7,133 nucleotides of DNA from Acidaminococcus fermentans (GTDB lineage: Bacteria > Bacillota_C > Negativicutes > Acidaminococcales > Acidaminococcaceae), in the NCBI GenBank assembly GCA_004555735.1, contig SFHH01000131.1:1-7133 (forward strand), written 5' to 3'. The notes beneath the pieces are model-generated. The model did not search any database, was not told the DNA's origin, and saw only the letters and a program-made list of their open reading frames with translations. Each line of letters opens with the position of its first letter. Positions within the stretch are counted from its first letter, which is position 1. The translations under genes and the position numbers were made by a program. Below are positions 1 to 5,727 of this stretch, piece after piece.

Positions 1-1
1 C

Positions 2-1181
2 CGGACCTTGGAAGCCATCCACAATACCCTGTTCATCTCTCTTTGGTCCGCCGTGCTTTCCACCTTCTTAGGCACGATGTTGGGCTTTTTGATGGCCTAT
101 ACGGATCTCCGGCATAAGAAAGCCCTGGAACTCCTGATCCTTCTCCCCTTCATCATTCCTTCCTACATCATCACCCTAAGCTGGAGCGGCCTGTTCCTCC
201 AAGACGGCAGGATCAATCTTTTCCTGCGAGGACTGGGCTTTGCAGGGGTCAACCTCTACACCCGGGGCGGGATCCTGTTTGTCCTGGGAATCGTGAATAT
301 GCCCGTGGTCTACCTGAGCGTCATCCATTTCCTGCGGAAGGTCCCGGTGGATCTGGACCTGGCCACCCGTTCCTGCGGCTTTTCCAGCTGGGAGACCTGG
401 CGCCGCATAAACTTGAAGGAAGCCCTCCCGGCCACGGCTGATAATTTCTCCTGGGAGAATTTCCAGTTCGTCTTTTCCAGCACTGGGGTGATGGATGCCC
501 TGGAAACCAGCCTGCTGCTGGCTTCGACGGCAGGGGCTATCTGCCTGGTGGCAGGGACGCTGATTGCCTATTGGAAACTGCGCCGGCACAGCCTGGCCGC
601 CCTGCTGGCAGAACGGGGGGGGGGCAGCCCAGGCCTATGCTCTGCCTGGCATCGTCCTGGCCCTGGCAGAAATCTTCCACTGGGTGGAACCCCTGCCCGG
701 CATCAAACCGGGAATCTACGGGACCATGGGGCTCCTTCTCATCGCCTACGTGACCCGGTACATGATCCTCCAAATCAAAGGGAGCACCAACGCCCTCCTG
801 GCCATCAATCCGGAACTGGAAGACGCGGTGCTGGCCTCTGGGAGAGACTGGCGGACTCTTTGGTGCCAGGTGCTGCTGCCCCTTCTGCTGCGGCCTTGTG
901 TGGCCAGCACTGCCCTGATCTTCATTTCCGCCCTGACGGAACTGACCCTCTCCTCCATGCTGGCCAGTGCCGGGACCCGGACCATCGGCCTTGCCATCTT
1001 CAATTTCCAGCAGGCCGGGGACTACAACCTGGCCGCCGCCCTTTCCACCCTGATCACGGCACTGATCCTGGGTGGCTATGGGCTCACCTGGCTGGAGAAT
1101 CTGCATAAGAAAGGAAACCGAAAATATGAGTTTGTATCTGGAACACATCAATCAGCGGTTCGGGAAGACACAGGCGCTTAA
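2..1181 (+). pseudogene. Fe(III)-type ABC transporter permease, 5'-partial, internally deleted and frameshifted
   Basis: This is a remnant of a two-half (FbpB-like) inner-membrane permease that would pass a substrate, probably ferric iron, from a binding protein into the cytoplasm. The frame is open from base 2, so the start lies outside the window. Hydrophobic segments and an EAA-type cytoplasmic loop (about 356-433, with G-F-S-S and I-N-L-K-E-A-L-P) mark the first half. The second half (T-A-D-N-F onward, about 436) has its own EAA-like loop near 810-890. Two defects are visible. The first EAA loop runs straight into the sequence that normally opens the second half, so I infer a loss of roughly 100-140 residues. 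A run of ten G (615-624) then shifts the frame; nine G would join E-R-G-G to A-A-Q-A-Y-A-L-P-G. The second frame ends at TAA 1179-1181, 56 bases inside the ATPase gene. The substrate is inferred only from family resemblance. Confidence 0.8.
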
Positions 1182-2400
1182 AGACATCAGCCTGGAAATC
1201 AAGACAGGAGAATTCATCGCCATCCTGGGGCTTTCCGGCTGCGGGAAATCCACCCTGCTGCGGATCATCGGCGGCTTCCTGGAGCCCACCAGCGGCGTTG
1301 TCCGTCTGGATCAGCAGGTCTATTCCGGAGAGGGGACCATGGTGCCCGTGGAGAAACGGGATCTGGGCATGGTTTTCCAGTCTTTTGCCCTGTGGCCCCA
1401 TATGACGGTCCGGCAGCACGTGGAATTCCCCATGAAAAGCCGCCGGCAGAAAGGACTCAGCGAAGAGGAGAAGGAAAAAGCCGTGGAACAGGCCCTGGAA
1501 AGCATGGGCCTGACGGAACTGGCCGACCGTTACCCTGGGAAGCTGTCCGGTGGCCAGCGGCAGCGGGTCTCCCTGGCCCGGATGATGGTAGGCCTCCCCT
1601 TCCTGATGCTCATGGATGAACCTCTCAGTGCCCTGGATGCCGAACTGAAACTGAGCATGCGCCGGGTGATCCAGGACGTCCACCGTTCCACCGGTTCTAC
1701 GGTCCTCTATGTGACCCATGACCAAAGTGAGGCCCTGGCCATGGCGGACCGGATCATCGTCATGCAGAAAGGCCGGATCGAACAAATCGGCACACCTCAG
1801 GAAATCTACCTCCATCCCCGGACAGAATTCGTTGCGACTTTTGTCAGCAAATGCAACCTGATTCCCGGTGTGTGGATGCCAGATTGTTTCCAGGTAGCCA
1901 ATACAGATATCATCTATCCTGCCGGAGACATCCCCAGCCTGTTCCGTACCCGTGGATATTATCCCGTCCGGCCGGAACAGTTCCGGATCTCCAGAAGGGA
2001 AAAAGGGAGAAAGAAGCAAGATGGAACTTTTGTTCGACCTGCACACCCATACGGTAAGCAGCGGCCATGCCTTCAGTACCCTGAAGGAAAATATCGAAGA
2101 AGCCCGGAAAAAAGGACTGCTGGCCCTGGGGACTTCGGACCATACCAGTGCCATGGAAGGAGCCCCCACACCCAAGTTCTTCAGCAACTATCGGGCCATC
2201 GGCCGGGAGATTTTGGGGGTCCGGATCTTTCGGGGGGGGTGGAAGCCAATGTGATGGATTACTCTGGCAGGCTGGATATGGAAGAAAAACTCCTGCAGGA
2301 GATGGATTACGTCATCGCCAGTCTCCATTCCGCCTGCATCCGTCCCGGCACCCAGGAAGAGAACACCGATGCCCTGATTGGCGCCATGGACAATCCCTGA
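1126..2400 (+). CDS. ABC importer ATPase (Fe(III)/spermidine type) with lost C-terminus; frame runs into the PHP gene
   Basis: This is the cytoplasmic ATPase expected to power the adjacent permease. Residues 1-240 form a complete nucleotide-binding domain: Walker A G-L-S-G-C-G-K-S-T (35-43), Q-loop Q85, signature L-S-G-G-Q (140-144), Walker B L-M-L-M-D-E-P (160-166), D-loop S-A-L-D and H-loop H198. A TOBE-type region follows to V-R-P-E-Q-F-R-I-S (281-289) and then stops resembling the family, about 60 residues short. The frame does not close there. From about codon 298 it crosses the PHP gene out of frame, and after the G8 run at 2232 it reads PHP-like sequence up to TGA 2398-2400. The 424-residue product would therefore be an ATPase with a meaningless tail. 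ATG 1126 is chosen because AAAGGA (1110-1115) precedes it and M-S-L-Y-L fits the family N-terminus; an in-frame ATG at 1072 lies inside permease sequence. The ATPase fold may survive, but the transporter probably does not. Confidence 0.75.
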   Translation: MSLYLEHINQRFGKTQALKDISLEIKTGEFIAILGLSGCGKSTLLRIIGGFLEPTSGVVRLDQQVYSGEGTMVPVEKRDLGMVFQSFALWPHMTVRQHVEFPMKSRRQKGLSEEEKEKAVEQALESMGLTELADRYPGKLSGGQRQRVSLARMMVGLPFLMLMDEPLSALDAELKLSMRRVIQDVHRSTGSTVLYVTHDQSEALAMADRIIVMQKGRIEQIGTPQEIYLHPRTEFVATFVSKCNLIPGVWMPDCFQVANTDIIYPAGDIPSLFRTRGYYPVRPEQFRISRREKGRKKQDGTFVRPAHPYGKQRPCLQYPEGKYRRSPEKRTAGPGDFGPYQCHGRSPHTQVLQQLSGHRPGDFGGPDLSGGVEANVMDYSGRLDMEEKLLQEMDYVIASLHSACIRPGTQEENTDALIGAMDNP

Positions 2401-2733
2401 GTCAAGATCATCGGCCACCCAGATGATGACCGGTATCCCCTGGATCTGCCCCGACTGGCCAGGGCCGCTAAAGAGAAAGACATCGTACTAGAAGTGAATA
2501 GTGCCTCCGCCTCCGGAAAGACCGGCAGGCTCCATGCGGACCATAACATCCCCCGGCTCCTGGAACTGTGCCGGCAGTATGAGGTCCGGGTCATTGCCGG
2601 CAGCGACGCCCATATCTGGTACGATGTAAGGAACTTGTCTCTCGCACGGAACTTCCTGGAAACAGCCCAGTTCCCCGAAGACCTGATCGCCAACACCAGC
2701 CTGGACCATTTGGAGTGGGTGGTGAAAAAATAA
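2021..2733 (+). pseudogene. PHP-family phosphoesterase (YcdX / histidinol-phosphatase-like), frameshifted and with an in-frame stop
   Basis: PHP-fold metal-dependent phosphatases hydrolyse phosphoesters using a cluster of His and Asp ligands. The pieces of this gene contain D-L-H-T-H-T (residues 6-11), S-D-H (39-41), A-S-L-H, I-G-H-P-D-D-D and G-S-D-A-H, which are the expected ligand motifs in order. ATG 2021 follows a GGGAG-like site (2005-2009). Reading is in frame 2 until eight G at 2232-2239, where it ends within a few codons at TGA 2252-2254. Continuing in frame 1 gives V-E-A-N-V-M-D-Y, and six G instead of eight would give the family-like F-R-G-V-E-A-N. A second lesion, TGA 2398-2400, falls between D-N-P and V-K-I-I-G-H-P, where relatives have an ordinary residue. 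After it the frame stays open to TAA 2731-2733. Joined up, the protein would be about 236 residues, close to full length for the family, so the damage is small changes rather than large loss. Confidence 0.85.
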
Positions 2734-2774
2734 AAAAAGGGGGGCTGTTGCTCATGCAACAGCCCCCCTTTTTT
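2732..2774. terminator. Bidirectional intrinsic terminator between the PHP gene and thrS
   Basis: A perfect 13-bp stem (2739-2751 with 2756-2768, beginning GGGGGGCTGTTGC) has a four-base TCAT loop. It is flanked by seven A on the left (2732-2738) and six T on the right (2769-2774), so it can end transcription from both sides. Both stop codons overlap the tracts: TAA of the PHP gene at 2731-2733, and TAA of thrS at 2775-2773 on the - strand. The convergent genes share one very compact terminator. Confidence 0.95.
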
Positions 2775-4683
2775 ACTTCCGATCCTTGATTTCTTCCTGG
2801 AGTTTGGCGATGAATTCGTCCACGGGCATAGCACCCTGTTCTCCCTTGTCCCGGCTGCGGACGGAAACCGTGCCGCTTTCCACTTCTTTTTCGCCGACGA
2901 TCAGCATATAGGGAACCTTCTTCATCTGGGCTTCCCGGATCTTGTAGCCGATTTTTTCGTTCCGGTCGTCCAGGTGAGCCCGGATCTTCTGGCTTTCCAT
3001 CTTATCCACGATGGATTTGGCATAGTCGTTGTACTTATCCGTGATGGGCATCACCCGTACCTGTTCCGGAGCCAGCCAAGCCGGGAAGGCGCCGGCGTAG
3101 TTCTCGATCAAGATGCCGATGAACCGTTCGATGGATCCATAGACCACCCGGTGGATCATCACAGGACGGTGTTTTTGGCCGTCTTCCCCGGTGTAGGTCA
3201 GGTTGAATTTTTCCGGCAGCAGCATATCCAGCTGGATGGTGCCGCACTGCCAGGTCCGGTCGATAGAATCCTTCAGATGGAAGTCGATCTTCGGGCCATA
3301 GAAGGCGCCGTCCCCTTCGTTGATGGAATACTTCAGGCCGAAGTCATCCATGGCTTTCCGCAGGGCGTTGGTGGTCATTTCCCAAGTGGCATCGTCCCCC
3401 ATGGAATTGTCTGGACGGGTGGACAGTTCTGCATGGTAAGTCAGGCCGAAGGTAGCGTATACTTCGTCGAACAGACGGATGGTCTCTTGGATCACGTCTT
3501 CGATCTGGTTGGGCATCATGAAGATGTGAGCATCGTCCTGGGTGAAGCAACGGACCCGGAACAGGCCGTGGAGAGCGCCGGACAGTTCATGCCGGTGTAC
3601 CAGGCCCAGTTCGCCTACCCGCAGAGGCAGTTCCTTGTAGGAATGGGGTTCGTTGGCATAGACCAGCATACCGCCCGGGCAGTTCATGGGTTTAATGGCG
3701 TAATCTTCCCCATCGATCTGGGTGAAGTACATGTTTTCTTTATAATGATCCCAGTGGCCGGAAGTTTCCCACAGCTGCCGGTTCATGATCATGGGGGTCA
3801 TGACTTCCTGGTAGCCATATCTGCGATGGACTTCTCTCCAGTAGTCGATCAGGGTGTTCCGGATGATCATGCCGTTGGGCAGGAAGAAGGGGAACCCGGG
3901 GCCATAATCACTGAGCATGAAGAGACCCAATTGTTTGCCCAGTTTCCGGTGGTCGCGTTTTTCTGCTTCTTCCATCATGTGCAAGTAGGCTTCCAGGTCT
4001 TCCTTGCTGGCAAAAGCCGTGCCGTAGATCCGCTGGAGCATCTTGTTGTGTTCATCGCCCCGCCAGTAGGCACCGGCGATGCTCATGAGCTTGAAAGCCT
4101 TCACCCGGCCGGTGGACGGGCAATGAGGGCCGGCGCACAGGTCCGTGAAGTCCCCCTGGGTATAGGTGCTGATCACAGCATTTTCCGGCAGGTCTTCGAT
4201 CAATTCCACTTTATACGGTTCATTTTCTGCCTTGAATTTGGCCAGGGCTTCCGCTCTGGGCAGTTCCTTCCGCACCAGGGGATAGTTGGCTTTGATGATC
4301 TTGCTCATTTCCTTTTCGATGGCCCGGAGATCTTCCGGCGTGAACACGTGGTCGCTGTCCAGGTCGTAGTAGAAGCCTTTTTCAATGGCCGGCCCGATGG
4401 CGAATTTGGTGCCCGGGAACAGGTGCTGGATGGCCTGGGCCATCACATGGGAAGCCGTATGGCGGATGGCATGGAGCCCTTCTTCGCTGTCCGGAGTCAC
4501 GAATTCCACTTGGGCATCATGATCCAGCACATCGCTCAGGTCTTTGTTTTCCCCATCTACTTTGGCCAGGAGAGCGGTCTTCCCCAGTTTCTGGTTCAGG
4601 CTCTTGGCAATGGACAGCAGAGAGCTGCCAGCTTCGAATTCTTTCACGCTGCCATCGGGCAGACTGACTTTGATGTTGGACAT
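2773..4683 (-). CDS. thrS: Threonyl-tRNA synthetase
   Basis: This cytoplasmic class II synthetase charges tRNA-Thr with threonine. At 636 residues it is near the usual bacterial length. The domain order is complete: TGS domain (about 1-64); editing domain with H75-x3-H79 and the C183/H187 pair, which removes wrongly attached serine; catalytic core (about 250-535); and anticodon-binding domain (about 540-636). Zinc ligands C335 (M-N-C-P-G-G), H386 (D-D-A-H-I-F) and H511 are present. So are the class II motif 2 arginines near 376-378 and the motif 3 arginine R520 (G-S-I-E-R-F-I-G). ATG 4683 has AAGGAGG (4698-4692) eight bases upstream, and the M-S-N-I-K-V start opens the TGS domain. The gene has its own promoter and T-box leader and ends at the shared terminator, so it looks monocistronic. 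No defect is visible, in contrast to its left neighbours. Confidence 0.98.
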   Translation of the reverse strand: MSNIKVSLPDGSVKEFEAGSSLLSIAKSLNQKLGKTALLAKVDGENKDLSDVLDHDAQVEFVTPDSEEGLHAIRHTASHVMAQAIQHLFPGTKFAIGPAIEKGFYYDLDSDHVFTPEDLRAIEKEMSKIIKANYPLVRKELPRAEALAKFKAENEPYKVELIEDLPENAVISTYTQGDFTDLCAGPHCPSTGRVKAFKLMSIAGAYWRGDEHNKMLQRIYGTAFASKEDLEAYLHMMEEAEKRDHRKLGKQLGLFMLSDYGPGFPFFLPNGMIIRNTLIDYWREVHRRYGYQEVMTPMIMNRQLWETSGHWDHYKENMYFTQIDGEDYAIKPMNCPGGMLVYANEPHSYKELPLRVGELGLVHRHELSGALHGLFRVRCFTQDDAHIFMMPNQIEDVIQETIRLFDEVYATFGLTYHAELSTRPDNSMGDDATWEMTTNALRKAMDDFGLKYSINEGDGAFYGPKIDFHLKDSIDRTWQCGTIQLDMLLPEKFNLTYTGEDGQKHRPVMIHRVVYGSIERFIGILIENYAGAFPAWLAPEQVRVMPITDKYNDYAKSIVDKMESQKIRAHLDDRNEKIGYKIREAQMKKVPYMLIVGEKEVESGTVSVRSRDKGEQGAMPVDEFIAKLQEEIKDRK

Positions 4684-4691
4684 AACTATTT

Positions 4692-4698
4692 CCTCCTT
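4692..4698 (-). promoter_or_regulatory. Shine-Dalgarno site of thrS
   Basis: AAGGAGG on the - strand lies eight bases before ATG 4683. It is downstream of the leader terminator, so it is present only on read-through transcripts. Confidence 0.9.
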
Positions 4699-4724
4699 AT
4701 ATTCCCTGCAAGATCAGGACGGAC

Positions 4725-4758
4725 ATAGAAAAAGACCCGTCCTACAAAGGGACGGGCC
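4725..4758 (-). terminator. Leader terminator of the thrS T-box
   Basis: A nine-pair hairpin (4758-4750 with 4742-4734, GGCCCGUCC against GGACGGGUC, one G-U pair) has a seven-base loop and is followed on the - strand by UUUUUCUAU. Its 5' arm contains CGUCCCU (4754-4748). That is the same segment that pairs with AGGG of the T-box (4779-4776) in the antiterminator, so the two structures exclude each other. Confidence 0.93.
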
Positions 4759-4969
4759 ATAAGCTCGCGGTTCCACCCTCATTGACCCGGAAATCCGGAT
4801 CCTCTCGGCATCCTTTAACGCAGGACATACGATCTTGCCTACTTGGTTCAGCAGATGGCTCAAAGGTGGTTGGCTGTCATTCGTCTCCAGGCCCTTCTCA
4901 GCTGCCGGGCTTCTCTGTACCGTATCCTTGACAGGTTGTCCTTGTCATCACCATAGGTTCTTTGAAATT
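4725..4969 (-). promoter_or_regulatory. T-box riboswitch (tRNA-Thr sensing leader) of thrS
   Basis: This roughly 245-nt leader senses uncharged tRNA and controls thrS by antitermination. The T-box sequence AGGGTGGAACCGCG (4779-4766) is canonical, and its UGGAACC bulge would pair with the tRNA acceptor end. Stem I is visible. The base pairs CAAAG (4964-4960) with CTTTG (4865-4861), and an upper helix pairs CTGTCA (4934-4929) with TGACAG (4879-4874). The AGAGAAGCCC segment (4915-4906) resembles the conserved AG-bulge region. The most likely specifier is ACC at 4870-4868, followed by A. This is a threonine codon read by the GGU anticodon and fits the downstream gene. When tRNA-Thr is uncharged, the antiterminator forms and thrS is transcribed. 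The specifier choice is inferred from position; an overlapping ACC two bases on makes it slightly ambiguous. Confidence 0.93.
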
Positions 4970-4975
4970 GTTTAC

Positions 4976-5003
4976 ATTATACCACCGGCAAAAACTTTGT
5001 CAA
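4976..5003 (-). promoter_or_regulatory. Consensus sigma-70-type promoter of thrS
   Basis: TTGACA (5003-4998) and TATAAT (4981-4976) match the housekeeping consensus exactly, with a 16-bp spacer. The predicted start near 4969 falls just before the base of T-box Stem I. An A/T-rich near-palindrome (GGAAATTTTCC) lies directly upstream of the -35 box and could act as an UP element. Such a strong promoter is consistent with control being exerted by the leader rather than at initiation. Confidence 0.9.
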
Positions 5004-5074
5004 GGAAAATTTCCCCAAGATCGGTACATTTCAGGCTCCCGCCAGGAAGGTCCCCAGAGAGTCCTCTTACAGCG

Positions 5075-5650
5075 TCACTTCCCTTGATAGCTTTCCAGAT
5101 CCTTCTTCCAGGACGCATCGGTCCTCCGGCCTCCCTGGCGCAGGAACTGGACCGTTTCCCCCACCGTGCTGTAAGCCATCCCGCTGCCCTTGGCGTCACT
5201 CACATAATTGGCTGCGTCATTGGCTTCCATGCCCATTTTGGCCGCTTCCGCCACCGCATCCATATTGGCTCCCAGGAACAGGAACTCCCAGCCGGCCTCT
5301 TTGCACTGAGCGATCAGTTTCCGTACCCGGCCCAGGGTGTACTCCCTGCTGGCATTTTCCATCCCGTCAGTGATCACCACCACAATGGTCCGCTCCGGCC
5401 GGTAGGCAGGGACCAGCCGACGCTGATTTTCCCGCACCCGGCGCAGGGTCCTGCCCAGGGCATCCAAAAGCGCCGTACATCCTTCTGGCTCATAATCCCG
5501 GCCCGTCAGGGAACGCACCCCTTTCACCGGACAGCGGTCATGGAGCACCTGGATGTCATCGGAAAACAGCACCGTAGTCAGGACGGCTTCCCCTTCCATA
5601 GCCTGCTGTTTTTCCAGGAACCTGCAAACCAATTCTGCAAAATCTTTCAT
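5075..5650 (-). CDS. vWA-fold protein lacking the first MIDAS motif (N-terminally shortened)
   Basis: This 191-residue protein resembles bacterial von Willebrand factor A proteins, which bind a metal ion and mediate protein interactions. It has G-C-T-A-L-L-D-A-L-G-R-T (about 57-68, the Thr metal-site motif), T-D-G-M-E-N-A-S (about 94-101, the Asp motif) and G-W-E-F-L-F-L-G-A-N-M-D-A. The usual first strand with D-x-S-G-S is absent: the protein begins at the helix after it (M-K-D-F-A-E-L-V), roughly 25-30 residues short. No D-x-S-x-S is found in frame upstream as far as the macro gene. ATG 5650 is supported by AAGGAGG at 5665-5659 with eight-base spacing, so the shortened form looks translatable. 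It ends at TGA 5077-5075. Metal binding is doubtful without motif 1. The partner is unknown; the macro-domain gene upstream is the natural candidate. Either an in-frame deletion after M-K or a genuinely short variant would explain it. Confidence 0.82.
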   Translation of the reverse strand: MKDFAELVCRFLEKQQAMEGEAVLTTVLFSDDIQVLHDRCPVKGVRSLTGRDYEPEGCTALLDALGRTLRRVRENQRRLVPAYRPERTIVVVITDGMENASREYTLGRVRKLIAQCKEAGWEFLFLGANMDAVAEAAKMGMEANDAANYVSDAKGSGMAYSTVGETVQFLRQGGRRTDASWKKDLESYQGK

Positions 5651-5727
5651 GATGAAGACCTCCTTGTTTTCTGCTGGTTCCAGTGTAACAGAAACAGGAG
5701 GTCTTCGGGTCGCCTGGCAGGCGACAT
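5647..5727 (-). CDS. Possible 26-codon coupling or leader ORF between the macro and vWA genes
   Basis: An ATG (5727-5725) directly follows the macro stop as TAAATG. The frame runs 26 codons (M-S-P-A-R-R-P-E-D-L-L-F...) to TGA 5649-5647, which overlaps the vWA start as ATGA. It spans both arms of the inverted repeat that covers the vWA ribosome site. The peptide has no recognisable domain, and no separate ribosome site is evident, so translation would depend on reinitiation after the macro gene. It may be chance. The exact fit at both ends is the only reason to list it. Confidence 0.25.
   Translation of the reverse strand: MSPARRPEDLLFLLHWNQQKTRRSSS
5654..5706 (-). repeat. Long inverted repeat burying the vWA Shine-Dalgarno site
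   Basis: The left arm (5654-5673) and right arm (5689-5706) pair over 18 bp with two single-base bulges. The outer ten pairs (GAAGACCTCC with GGAGGTCTTC) are perfect. The 15-base spacer contains a smaller CTGG-TT-CCAG hairpin. In the - strand transcript the vWA ribosome site AAGGAGG (5665-5659) lies in the distal arm and would be fully paired, three bases before ATG. No U-tract follows, so it is unlikely to be a terminator. A role in hiding the ribosome site is inferred. Confidence 0.8.
5709..5725. repeat. 17-bp perfect palindrome after the macro gene
   Basis: GTCGCCTGGCAGGCGAC is an 8-1-8 inverted repeat beginning two bases after the macro stop codon on the - strand. As RNA it can form a seven-pair, three-base-loop hairpin. 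It lacks a U-tract. It may stabilise the 3' end of the macro coding region, bind a dimeric protein, or stack on the neighbouring long hairpin. Only the symmetry is seen; the role is unknown. Confidence 0.6.

Noticed and set aside
537..1151. - strand frame opposite the permease
   Set aside because: It is a Gly/Gln/Pro-rich shadow product without motifs. The + strand frames carry the membrane segments.
2398..2427. TGA in the PHP gene as a selenocysteine codon, with a hairpin (2407-2412 with 2422-2427) downstream
   Set aside because: The hairpin is short and falls in codons for the conserved I-I-G-H-P-D-D-D. Its loop lacks the expected motif, the position is not a Cys/Sec site in this family, and the gene is already frameshifted.
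2974..4728. Long + strand open frame (584 codons) opposite thrS
   Set aside because: It is antisense to a complete, highly conserved synthetase, shows no family motif, and is explained by the codon bias of thrS on the other strand.
5010..5074. Terminator after the vWA gene
   Set aside because: Only three- to four-pair stems without a T-tract were found, so transcription may run on into the thrS leader region.
5654..5725. Inverted repeats after the macro gene as an intrinsic terminator or transposon ends
   Set aside because: No U-tract follows on the - strand, no transposase or target duplication is present, and the repeat contains the vWA ribosome site.
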